DNA of 8,697 bases from Phycisphaerales bacterium (GTDB lineage Bacteria > Planctomycetota > Phycisphaerae > Phycisphaerales > SM1A02), in the NCBI GenBank assembly GCA_007125255.1, contig SLDM01000323.1:1-8697 (forward strand), given 5' to 3'. A program made the position numbers and the translations under genes. Below the pieces are notes generated by a model. It was not told the DNA's origin and made no database searches. It saw only the letters and a program-made list of their open reading frames with translations. Positions 1 through 6,633 of this stretch are shown piece by piece. How positions within the stretch are numbered: position 1 is the first letter of the stretch; each line of letters starts with the position of its first letter.

Positions 1-2
1 GC

Positions 3-1172
3 GGGGCGGGGTTGGAGCATGAAAGCTGCCCCGAGTGCGGCGCGCGGCTCGCGCGGGAGGGGGCGGTCTGCTATCTCCAATACTGGGAGCGACCGGGCCT
101 GGCGCGACTCGCGACCCGCTGCCTTCTGATTGGGACGATCGGACTTCTGATGCTGGCCCCCCTTCGGTTCGATTGGGCCGGTGACCTCTCCCGCTTCACG
201 CCGCTCGGCGTGCTCATCTGGCAGGCCGAGCGGTCCAACCAGATGGCGGCCATTCCCGCCGTCGAAGAGCTGACCCGACGCATCGTTGCCGGCGAAGTTG
301 CCCGTGCTGATGAGATCGATTTGATCGACCAGGCGCTTGCCTTTCAGGCCGACCCGCAGCACCAGTGGACCGGCGCGTGGGGCGATCTGATCGAAGAGGC
401 CGCCGCGGCCGGGATCGCCACCCCGGAACAGGTGGCGACCTACGTGGAACAAGGGCTCTACCTGATGATGCCACGTTCGCGTATGGTCCTCGAAGGCGAC
501 CACCACGACTTCGACGTTCGCGGCTTTGTCGAGCGGCTTGGCAAAAATCAGTCATACCAGATCACCGTCCAACTCGAATCGATCACCCTCGGAGAAGACG
601 ACGTTGACATTGCCAGTGCCGTTTTCAGACGATGGACCACGCCGAGTCAGAACAGTTTCGATTTAACCCGACCACTTCGGTGGGGCGTCGGCAGCCAGGC
701 TCGGTCGCCGACCACGTATCACCTCAGCACCACGGTTCAGCGCGTGGATCCGCTGGGGACGACGCTCTGGAGCGAACGGGAACTGCATGGAGAACTGGAG
801 ATCCTGTCGCATGAGAAGCTGCTGACCATGCTGGTTGAAGATGCGCAACGGCTCGATCACTTGAAAGACACCGTTGCGATCCGCAAGGCACAATACGTCG
901 AATACGAATCAGAGAAGCGATTGCGTTTCACCATCGAGGCTGAAAACCTTCTGCTGCCCGTCGCATTCGATGTGATCACCCTTTACGACGGCAACCAGAA
1001 GCAGCAGCATCGTCTGCATTTGCCGATGGAATCATCAACCAGACGGACCCTTGATCTGCCAATCGAGCGGTTTGTGCCGAACCAGCCACTGACGGTCGTG
1101 CTGCGGCCGGTCGGCGCGGACGATGATTCACTCGATATCACCTTCCGCAGCATCGTCGCCGGCCGAAAGTAA
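3..1172 (+). CDS. Hypothetical membrane-anchored protein with CxxC start (5' end probably outside window)
   Basis: I do not recognise this protein. The frame is open to the left edge. The first usable start inside the window is a TTG at 12, giving 386 residues, so the true start may lie upstream. With TTG as residue 1, CPECG at 6-10 looks like half of a zinc ribbon; the partner cysteines would be upstream or absent. A hydrophobic segment at about 36-52 is probably a single membrane span. It is followed by a helical acidic stretch to about residue 150 and then a longer soluble part that looks beta-rich, ending in IVAGRK. Short zinc-ribbon plus one-helix proteins of this style are common among uncharacterised planctomycete proteins (inference). 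The reading frame is convincing: it is long, has balanced composition, and is more protein-like than the overlapping Arg/Pro-rich frames. The next gene on the strand starts 70 bases later. Function is unknown. Confidence 0.75.
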   Translation, partial: GAGLEHESCPECGARLAREGAVCYLQYWERPGLARLATRCLLIGTIGLLMLAPLRFDWAGDLSRFTPLGVLIWQAERSNQMAAIPAVEELTRRIVAGEVARADEIDLIDQALAFQADPQHQWTGAWGDLIEEAAAAGIATPEQVATYVEQGLYLMMPRSRMVLEGDHHDFDVRGFVERLGKNQSYQITVQLESITLGEDDVDIASAVFRRWTTPSQNSFDLTRPLRWGVGSQARSPTTYHLSTTVQRVDPLGTTLWSERELHGELEILSHEKLLTMLVEDAQRLDHLKDTVAIRKAQYVEYESEKRLRFTIEAENLLLPVAFDVITLYDGNQKQQHRLHLPMESSTRRTLDLPIERFVPNQPLTVVLRPVGADDDSLDITFRSIVAGRK

Positions 1173-1227
1173 CACCTTCCTTCCAGCGATTCGCCAGGTC
1201 TGGCTTCGCTGCGGATCACGCGGTGAT

Positions 1228-1233
1228 TACAAT
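1228..1233 (+). promoter_or_regulatory. Candidate -10 box (TACAAT) of the nitroreductase gene
   Basis: TACAAT matches the bacterial -10 consensus at five of six positions. It ends nine bases before the ATG at 1243. A start of transcription about seven bases downstream would leave only a few leader bases, so the mRNA could be leaderless, which agrees with the absence of a Shine-Dalgarno sequence. The -35 position (TTCGCT at 1205-1210, 17-base spacing) is a poor match. This is prediction from sequence only. Confidence 0.35.
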
Positions 1234-1242
1234 CGTGGCGTT

Positions 1243-1911
1243 ATGTCCCAATCCGAACAATTCATTCCGCATCGTCCGTACGCGCCCGATACCTCGGCGG
1301 AGGATGCCGCGCGACGTTTTCACGAGATCATGCGTCAGCGCCGGACGGTGCGCCAGTTCTCCGATCGGCCCGTCTCACGGGAGACGATCGGGCACGTGAT
1401 CGCCGCCGCCGGCACGGCCCCGAGCGGCGCGAACAAACAGCCGTGGCGGTTCGTGGCGGTGCAGGATCCGAAGATCAAACGGGAGATCCGCGTCGCCGCC
1501 GAAGCCGAAGAACGCGAGTTCTATACCAGGCGGGCAAGCGAGACGTGGCTGCGCGATCTCTACCCGTTCGGCACGGACGATCAGAAGCCCTTCCTCGAAA
1601 TCGCGCCGTGGCTGATCGTCGTCTTCAAGCTCATGAAGGATGACAACCCGCAGACCGAATCCGATCAGGTCTACTACGTCAACGAATCGGTCGGCATCGC
1701 GACGGGAATGCTCCTCGCGGCAGCGCACCACGCCGGTCTCGCCACCCTCACCCACACGCCGAGCCCGATGAAGTTTCTGGCGAAACTGCTCAACCGCCCC
1801 GAATACGAGCGGCCGTTCCTTCTGATTCCCGTCGGCTACCCCGCGGCCGACTGTGTCGTGCCGGATATCTCGCGCAAGCCGCTGGAGAAAATCATGATCA
1901 TCGACCGATGA
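1243..1911 (+). CDS. Nitroreductase-fold flavoprotein, iodotyrosine deiodinase-like
   Basis: This 222-residue soluble protein belongs to the FMN-dependent nitroreductase superfamily, in the branch with iodotyrosine deiodinase (IYD) and BluB. Residues seen: RRTVR at 33-37 (FMN phosphate contacts), AGTAPSGANKQPW at 56-68, the TLTHTPSP stretch at 168-175, GYP at 198-200 and the terminal RKPLE at 211-215. The IYD substrate lid is Glu157, Tyr161 and Lys182 in the human enzyme; here E90, Y94 and K115 fall at identical spacing (4 and 21 residues). The human N-terminal membrane anchor is absent. By family, the reaction would be reductive dehalogenation of a halotyrosine or halophenol using reduced FMN; the natural substrate is unknown. 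The start at 1243 is chosen because family homology begins soon after it. The frame stays open further upstream, to an ATG at 1123, but that would overlap the previous gene and add unrelated sequence. The end overlaps the convergent permease gene by 14 bases. Confidence 0.9.
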   Translation: MSQSEQFIPHRPYAPDTSAEDAARRFHEIMRQRRTVRQFSDRPVSRETIGHVIAAAGTAPSGANKQPWRFVAVQDPKIKREIRVAAEAEEREFYTRRASETWLRDLYPFGTDDQKPFLEIAPWLIVVFKLMKDDNPQTESDQVYYVNESVGIATGMLLAAAHHAGLATLTHTPSPMKFLAKLLNRPEYERPFLLIPVGYPAADCVVPDISRKPLEKIMIIDR

Positions 1912-2803
1912 GCCGCGCGGCCGTCTTCAGGAGCAGTTGCCACCCGGCGCCGAGACTGAAGATCGCGATCAGCACCAGCACGATGCAGGGACCGGTGGGA
2001 AGATCAAACTCGAAGGACAGTACCAGCCCGCCGAGGACGCCCAGCACCGCGCTCACCCAGGTCACGGCCAGGTGTGCCAGCAGCCGCCGGGTGAACTGCC
2101 CCGCGATCGCGCCGGGCAGGATCAGCATCGCGCTGATCAGGACCACCCCAACCAGCTTCATGCCGACGACCACGACCAGCGCCAGCAAAACCATGAGCAG
2201 GATGCGAATGGCCCGGGTGCGCACCCCCGACGCCTGGGCGGCGACCTCGTCAAAGACAAAGGCCATCAGGGGGCGCCGGAACCACCAGACCGTCAGCAGC
2301 ACGATGACCATGACCGCGATCGAGAGCCACATCCCCGTCTGCCCGGCCGTATGCACCGAACCGAAGAGAATCGCTTCCCATCCATCCGGACGCGGCGAGC
2401 CGCTGATGTACGACCGGTACCACTCCCACCCGCCCGGCGCGGCGAGCGACTGGCGCAGGCCCAGCAGCAGGAACCCCAGCGCCATCGTGGCGACGAGCAC
2501 GATCCCGATCGCGGTATCCTCCTCGGTGCGGGAGCGGGTCAGGCCCGCGATCGCGAGCGCGGAGGCGAGACAGAACGCAAAGATCACCAGCTCGCCGGCC
2601 GCGGCGGACAGGCCGAGGATGGCGACGACACCGATTCCGCCGAAGGCGGCGTGACTGATTCCCTGGCCGACAAAGGCCAGCCGCTTGAGCACGACGATGC
2701 CGCTCAGCGCCGAGGCGGCGGTGGCGATACACAGCGCCGCGATCAGGGCCTGGCGGGCGAAGGCGAACTCGAGGTATTCAAGCGTCTGCCAGGCGAGCAT
2801 CAT
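1898..2803 (-). CDS. Metal ABC transporter permease (ABC-3 family, ZnuB/MntB type)
   Basis: This 301-residue integral membrane protein would form the channel of a zinc, manganese or iron importer in the cytoplasmic membrane. It has about eight hydrophobic spans, roughly at 17-38, 50-67, 70-89, 97-116, 157-175, 200-224, 246-264 and 270-290. Family marks are RLAFVGQGISHAAFGGIG at 41-58, the cytoplasmic coupling region FDEVAAQASGVR at 184-195, the MKLVGVVLISAMLILPGAIA stretch at 215-234, and DLPTGP at 267-272. The loop at about 118-150 (GGWEWYRSYISGSPRPDGW) seems longer than in many homologues. Its ATG overlaps the stop of the upstream ATPase gene as ATGA, so the two are almost certainly translated together. 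The metal cannot be read from the sequence, and no substrate-binding lipoprotein gene lies in the window. Confidence 0.92.
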   Translation of the reverse strand: MMLAWQTLEYLEFAFARQALIAALCIATAASALSGIVVLKRLAFVGQGISHAAFGGIGVVAILGLSAAAGELVIFAFCLASALAIAGLTRSRTEEDTAIGIVLVATMALGFLLLGLRQSLAAPGGWEWYRSYISGSPRPDGWEAILFGSVHTAGQTGMWLSIAVMVIVLLTVWWFRRPLMAFVFDEVAAQASGVRTRAIRILLMVLLALVVVVGMKLVGVVLISAMLILPGAIAGQFTRRLLAHLAVTWVSAVLGVLGGLVLSFEFDLPTGPCIVLVLIAIFSLGAGWQLLLKTAARLIGR

Positions 2804-3678
2804 GGCGCGCGATCCTCCCCGTTCCCGGTTGCGGGACGATCCCCATCCCCACCCTCATCGTGATTCTCATGCCCCTGCCCACCATGTCGAAGGTGCGCAA
2901 ACGCCGCGATGTCGTGGTGGAAGACTTCCGCGAGCACCTCGGGCGTCAGGCCTTCCGGCGAGGCGTGGTAGTGCAGCGTCCGCGACAGGACCGCAATATC
3001 ATCACATCCCGCGGCAATCGCGCGGAGGTCGTGGCTGACAATCAGAATCGTGAGATCGAGTTCCCGGTGAATCGTCTCGAGCAGCCGCGCGAACTGCGCC
3101 TGGCCGGCCTGGTCGATGCCGACGGTCGGTTCATCGAGAAGCAGAAGGCGCGGCCGGCTCACCAGCGCGCGGGCGATGAAGGCGCGCTGCTGCTGGCCGC
3201 CGGAGAGCTCGCCGATCGGCCGCCGGGCCAGGTGCGCCATGCCGACCAGATCGAGCAGGTCATCGATCCGGCCCTGCACCTCCGGCGGCAGCGCCCGCCA
3301 CGGCGCCACGTCGAGGGCGGCGGTCATGGCGACGACCTGGCGGACGTTCAGGGGGGCGTTCCACGCGGCGTGGAGCCGCTGCGGCAGATAGCCGACCCGG
3401 CGCGAACGGGTCGCGAGTCGGGGCGGCAGACCGAGCACCTCGACGCGGCCGCGCGTCGGCCTGATCAGTCCGAGGATCAACTTGAGCAGCGTCGACTTCC
3501 CCCCGCCGTTCGGGCCGAGTATGCCCAGGCGCGAGCCGTGCGGCACGTTCAGCGAAATGGATTCCAGCGCGGTGACGCCCGAGTCATACCGGAAGCTGAC
3601 ATCACGCACGGTGACGGCACGACCCCGAGTGGCGGTGGCGGCGGTGGTGGCGGCGGAGTCAGAGTCGGGAGAGCTCAT
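2800..3678 (-). CDS. Metal ABC transporter ATP-binding protein (ZnuC/MntA type) with His-rich tail
   Basis: This ATPase would power metal uptake through the permease encoded just after it (ATGA overlap). From the ATG at 3678 it has 292 residues. Walker A is GPNGGGKST at 55-63, Q-loop Q100, signature LSGGQQQR at 158-165, Walker B LLLLDEP at 178-184, D-loop GID at 187-189 and H-loop H216, so all catalytic parts are present. The C-terminal 60 residues carry about ten histidines (HYH, FHH, AHLRHGGQGHENHDE) and then a Gly/Asp-rich end. Such tails occur in zinc-type importer ATPases and may sense or buffer metal (inference). A GTG at 3708 would add ten residues; I prefer the ATG, although neither start has a convincing Shine-Dalgarno. 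The N-terminal Ala/Thr-rich stretch (9-17) is low complexity. The gene lies 57 bases after prpB on the same strand. Confidence 0.92.
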   Translation of the reverse strand: MSSPDSDSAATTAATATRGRAVTVRDVSFRYDSGVTALESISLNVPHGSRLGILGPNGGGKSTLLKLILGLIRPTRGRVEVLGLPPRLATRSRRVGYLPQRLHAAWNAPLNVRQVVAMTAALDVAPWRALPPEVQGRIDDLLDLVGMAHLARRPIGELSGGQQQRAFIARALVSRPRLLLLDEPTVGIDQAGQAQFARLLETIHRELDLTILIVSHDLRAIAAGCDDIAVLSRTLHYHASPEGLTPEVLAEVFHHDIAAFAHLRHGGQGHENHDEGGDGDRPATGNGEDRAP

Positions 3679-3712
3679 CGGCGGGTTCAGGATAACCGGA
3701 ACGCTCACCGGC

Positions 3713-3730
3713 GGCGGATGGCTCTCCGCC
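3713..3730 (-). other. Short GC stem-loop between prpB and the ABC ATPase gene
   Basis: GGCGGA at 3713-3718 and TCCGCC at 3725-3730 are perfect inverted copies around a six-base loop. The stem lies directly after the prpB stop and before the ATPase start. There is no T-run on the transcribed strand, so it is not a standard terminator. It could protect a 3' end or partly uncouple the genes, or be chance in GC-rich DNA. Confidence 0.25.
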
Positions 3731-3735
3731 CTCTT

Positions 3736-4599
3736 TCAGCCGTGCGGGAAGTGCCACTGCTCCCCCGGCACGTAGTCGAGCATCTCGTAGAGCTCCTTGC
3801 GCGTCTGCATTTCGCCGAGCAGCGATTGCAAGGTCCCCTCCCTCCGGAGGGTGGCCAGGCCGCGCACGACGTGCCCCATCGCAAGACGCTGCATGCTGAG
3901 CGGGTAGATCACGCAGCGGTAGCCCAGTTCCCTGAAGCGCGGCGCGGGAATGTCCGGCGTCTTGCCGAACTCGGTCATGTTCGCCAGCAGCCAGCCGGGT
4001 GAACCTTCGGCCATGTGGGCAAACTCATCCTCATTCTGCAACCCCTCGGGAAAGATCATCTCCGCCCCGGCTTCGCGGTAGAGGTTCGCCCGGCGGACGG
4101 CATCCTCCATGCCCGTCACCGATCGCGCGTCGGTCCGCGCGATGATCACGAACTCCTCGTTCAGACGGTGCTTCGCCATCGCCTCGATCTTCATGCACAT
4201 CTCCTCGGCGGGGATCAGTTCCTTGCCGTCCAGATGACCGCAGCGTTTGGGGAACACCTGATCTTCAACATGCAGCGCTGCCGCGCCGGCCCGGTCGTAC
4301 TCGACGATGGTGCGGATCGAGCACTCCGTCCCGTCGCCGTACCCGGTGTCGGCATCGACGATGACCGGCAGTTGCGACGCGTCGACGACTTCGCGGATCG
4401 TGCGGCACATCTCGGTAAGGGTGATCAGCCCGATGTCGGGATACCCGGCCGTGTTCGCCGTCGCCCCGCCGGAGATGTAGCACGCACCGAAGCCGGCCCG
4501 GGCCACCGCGCGGGCGACCAGGCCGGTGAACGCGCCGGGAGCGACGACGAGGTCTTCTTCCAGAATCGTGCGCAGACGACGGCCGGGGTGTTCGGACAT
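3736..4599 (-). CDS. prpB: Methylisocitrate lyase (PEP mutase/isocitrate lyase superfamily)
   Basis: By family, this enzyme splits 2-methylisocitrate into pyruvate and succinate, the last step of the methylcitrate cycle for propionyl-CoA, in the cytoplasm. The 287-residue protein (E. coli PrpB is 296) aligns with PrpB by eye with a constant offset of three. D55, D82 and D84 match the metal-site aspartates D58, D85 and D87; K118 and C120 in KRCGH (118-122) match the catalytic loop K121 and C123; R155, F183 and E185 match R158, F186 and E188. Further PrpB-like blocks are LLANMTEFGKTP at 204-215, YPLS at 232-235 and MQTRKELYE at 264-272. The end is slightly short. Other members of the superfamily (oxaloacetate decarboxylase, phosphonomutases) are possible, but the overall match favours PrpB. 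The ATG at 4599 has AGGGAGA 11 bases upstream. No prpC or prpD is nearby. It is the first gene of a possible three-gene unit with the metal transporter. Confidence 0.85.
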   Translation of the reverse strand: MSEHPGRRLRTILEEDLVVAPGAFTGLVARAVARAGFGACYISGGATANTAGYPDIGLITLTEMCRTIREVVDASQLPVIVDADTGYGDGTECSIRTIVEYDRAGAAALHVEDQVFPKRCGHLDGKELIPAEEMCMKIEAMAKHRLNEEFVIIARTDARSVTGMEDAVRRANLYREAGAEMIFPEGLQNEDEFAHMAEGSPGWLLANMTEFGKTPDIPAPRFRELGYRCVIYPLSMQRLAMGHVVRGLATLRREGTLQSLLGEMQTRKELYEMLDYVPGEQWHFPHG

Positions 4600-4699
4600 G
4601 GGTCGGTGGGTCTCCCTGCGAGAGGTTCAGGATGGGGCGCGGGGTCGAGAGGAGGGCGGACCGGCTCGTACGTCTTCTCGCCGGGCCGCCGAGCCTTCC

Positions 4700-4728
4700 A
4701 TTATCGCACAGAATCGCGGCCCCGTCAT
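4700..4728 (-). promoter_or_regulatory. Candidate sigma70-type promoter for prpB and the metal ABC genes
   Basis: Read on the minus strand, ATGACG (4728-4723, four of six to TTGACA) and GATAAT (4705-4700, five of six to TATAAT) are 17 bases apart, and the -10 is preceded by TGC as in extended -10 promoters. Transcription would start near 4693, giving a leader of about 94 bases before prpB. It is the best promoter-like match I see in this gap, but it is untested. Confidence 0.4.
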
Positions 4729-4814
4729 GACCCGGCCGGAGGGAGCCCTGTCTCCGGGGTGCTCGAGCAGTTGCCCACAGGCACAGGGGCGCAGGCTGAC
4801 GCCTCCGTTCTCCC

Positions 4815-4934
4815 ACTGCGTCACTCCGCCCACCCCCTCCCCTCCGTGCCTTCGTGCCACTTCTTTCCCCACTTCTGCTACTTCGTTACTCCGCGCCTTG
4901 GCCCTCCTCCGCGCTCTCCGCGTCCTCCGCGGTT
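4815..4934 (-). repeat. Degenerate short tandem repeat, purine-rich on the minus strand
   Basis: On the plus strand, three 9-base units TCCTCCGCG, CTCTCCGCG and TCCTCCGCG run in tandem at 4905-4931. The block at 4877-4893 contains TCGTTACT, and GCGTCACT lies at 4818-4825; these are reverse complements (exact or with one change) of the 8-base units found at 8425-8472. The 17-base block 4877-4893 matches 8438-8454 on the opposite strand at 15 positions. The repeat starts about 35 bases past the ATPase gene stop, in its sense direction. Confidence 0.6.
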
Positions 4935-4968
4935 CATTTCCCGGCCTGATTCAGTCGTGGGATTGGTA

Positions 4969-6633
4969 TCACGCCTTCGATGCGCGGAGCACCTCGGCGA
5001 CGGTCGTCCGGCCCTGACGGACCTTCTCGAACCCGGCATGCCGCAGCAGCGTCAGGTCACCCGCCTTGATGGCCGCGTTGGCGATACGCGTGGCGTTGGT
5101 GCGCTCCAGGACCATTTCGCGCGTCTCATCGGTCATGCGGAAGAGCTCGTAAATGCCCAGCCGCCCCCGGTAGCCGGTATTGCGACACTCGCGGCAGCCG
5201 GTGCCGCGTTTGAGCGGGCCGCCGTCGTACTTGAAGTCGGGCGGGAGGTCGGCTGCCTCGGGCGTGTACTCGCTCACGCAGTCCGGGCAGATCCGCCGGA
5301 CCAGGCGCTGGGCCATGACGCCTTCCACGGAACTCGCCACGAGAAACGGCTCGACGCCCATGTCGAGCAGCCGCGTGACCGCCCCGGCCGAGTCGTTGGT
5401 ATGCAGGGTCGAGAAGACCAGGTGGCCGGTCAGGGACGCCTGAACCGCGGCTTCGGCGGTCTCCTTGTCACGGATTTCACCGATCATGATGATGTCCGGA
5501 TCGTGGCGGAGGATGGCCCGCAGCCCCGCGGAGAAGTTCAATCCGACCTGGGCGTGCACCTGGATCTGGTTCACCCCTTCGACGTGGTATTCGACGGGGT
5601 CTTCCACGGTGATCGCCTTGACTTCATCGCTCACGATGCGGTTGAGCGAGGCGTAGAGCGTGGTTGATTTTCCCGAACCGGTCGGACCGGTCACGAGCAG
5701 AATCCCGTGCGGCCGGGCGATCAGGTCATCCCAGCGCGCGAGCAGGTCCCGGTCCATGCCGAGCTCATCGAGATCGAACATGACCGTGGACTTGTTGAGA
5801 ATGCGAAGGACCACCCCTTCTCCGAAGAGCATCGGGATCACCGACACGCGGAGGTCGTACTCCTCACCCTGCCGGCGGATCGTGATCCGCCCGTCCTGCG
5901 GCTTGCGTTTCTCGGCGATGTTGAGGTTCGCCATGATCTTGAGCCGGCTGATGATCGCATTGCGGAAGCGGTTGACCGTCGGCGGCACGCCGGCGGGCAT
6001 GAGCACGCCGTCCACGCGGTAGCGGATCGAAAGGGTGTCTTCGTACGGCTCGATGTGCACGTCCGTCGCGCGCTCGCGGATCGCTTCGAAGAGCAGATCG
6101 TTGACGAGCTTGATGACGCTCGCTTCCTGCGCCTGTTCGACTTCATCGGAGGGGGCTTCGGGTTGATCGATCGAGGTGACATCATCGGCCGAGAGCGCAT
6201 CGAGGGTGTCTCCCGCCACGCCGTAGTGGCTGCGAATGAACTTGCGCAGATCCTGTTCATCCGCGAGAACGAGTTCGATCGCCATCCCGGTCAGCAGGCG
6301 AAGTTCATCGAACGCCGTCAGTTCGAAGGGGTCGCACGTCGCCACGCGCAACGTGCCGTTGCGCCGTTCGATCGGCACGCAGCGCTGTTTGAAAACGAGC
6401 TTGGCCGGCAGCAGCCCCAGCGTGTCCTTCTCCACGTCGATGGTGTTCAGATCCACGATCGGCATGGCGAACTGCTGGCCGATGGCGTCAAGGACTTCAT
6501 CGCTCTTGACCATGCCCAGCCGCACGAGAACATGGTCGAGCCGCTCGCCCGTGCGATTCTGTTCACGAATCGCCTGGGCGAGTTGTTCATCCGTGATCAC
6601 GCCGCGTTCGACGAGAATGCTGCCGATACCCAT
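4969..6633 (-). CDS. GspE/PulE/PilB family secretion or type IV pilus assembly ATPase
   Basis: This 554-residue hexameric motor ATPase would drive a type II secretion pseudopilus or a type IV pilus from the cytoplasmic face of the inner membrane. Domains in order: an MshEN N-terminal domain made of two 24-residue motifs (2-25 and 31-54, five-residue spacer), a linker region around 140-170, an N2 domain beginning near QEASVIKLVNDLL (169-181), and the motor domain. Walker A is GPTGSGKST at 316-324, Asp box TVEDPVEYH at 342-350, Walker B DPDIIMIGEIRD at 378-389 and His box STLHTND at 408-414. A four-cysteine zinc site (C449, C452, C480, C483) precedes NTGYRGRLGIYE. All catalytic parts are intact. 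MshEN domains bind cyclic di-GMP in MshE-type ATPases; here the first Arg of motif one is Gly. GspE and PilB cannot be separated without neighbours, and no other pilus or secretion gene is in the window. The start is the ATG at 6633. Confidence 0.93.
   Translation of the reverse strand: MGIGSILVERGVITDEQLAQAIREQNRTGERLDHVLVRLGMVKSDEVLDAIGQQFAMPIVDLNTIDVEKDTLGLLPAKLVFKQRCVPIERRNGTLRVATCDPFELTAFDELRLLTGMAIELVLADEQDLRKFIRSHYGVAGDTLDALSADDVTSIDQPEAPSDEVEQAQEASVIKLVNDLLFEAIRERATDVHIEPYEDTLSIRYRVDGVLMPAGVPPTVNRFRNAIISRLKIMANLNIAEKRKPQDGRITIRRQGEEYDLRVSVIPMLFGEGVVLRILNKSTVMFDLDELGMDRDLLARWDDLIARPHGILLVTGPTGSGKSTTLYASLNRIVSDEVKAITVEDPVEYHVEGVNQIQVHAQVGLNFSAGLRAILRHDPDIIMIGEIRDKETAEAAVQASLTGHLVFSTLHTNDSAGAVTRLLDMGVEPFLVASSVEGVMAQRLVRRICPDCVSEYTPEAADLPPDFKYDGGPLKRGTGCRECRNTGYRGRLGIYELFRMTDETREMVLERTNATRIANAAIKAGDLTLLRHAGFEKVRQGRTTVAEVLRASKA

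Larger units (their letters stand above)
4600..4968. other. Intergenic gap between the GspE/PilB ATPase gene and prpB
   Basis: There is no believable gene in this 369-base gap; open frames through it are Pro/Arg/Ser-rich by-products of composition. It holds the Shine-Dalgarno (4611-4617) and promoter candidate of prpB on the left. On the right, from about 4798, it is strikingly pyrimidine-rich on the plus strand and built of degenerate short repeats. An inverted pair CCGGAG (4736-4741) and CTCCGG (4752-4757) is also present. No rho-independent terminator for the ATPase gene is visible. Confidence 0.6.

Noticed and set aside
1123..1242. Longer start for the nitroreductase gene
   Set aside because: The extra 40 residues overlap the end of the previous gene, look unlike the family, and cross the likely promoter.
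3679..3708. GTG start ten codons before the ATPase ATG
   Set aside because: There is no clear ribosome site and the extension is not family-like. It remains possible but is second choice.
2860..4002. Plus-strand open frame of 380 codons with a poly-glycine run
   Set aside because: It is antisense to the ABC ATPase and prpB genes. The Gly run only mirrors the Ala/Thr-rich low-complexity DNA near 3632-3658.
4015..5667. Plus-strand open frame of 550 codons
   Set aside because: It lies antisense across prpB and the secretion ATPase gene and through the repeat gap. Its product is rich in Arg, Gly, Asp and His with no domain, as expected for a shadow frame in GC-rich DNA.
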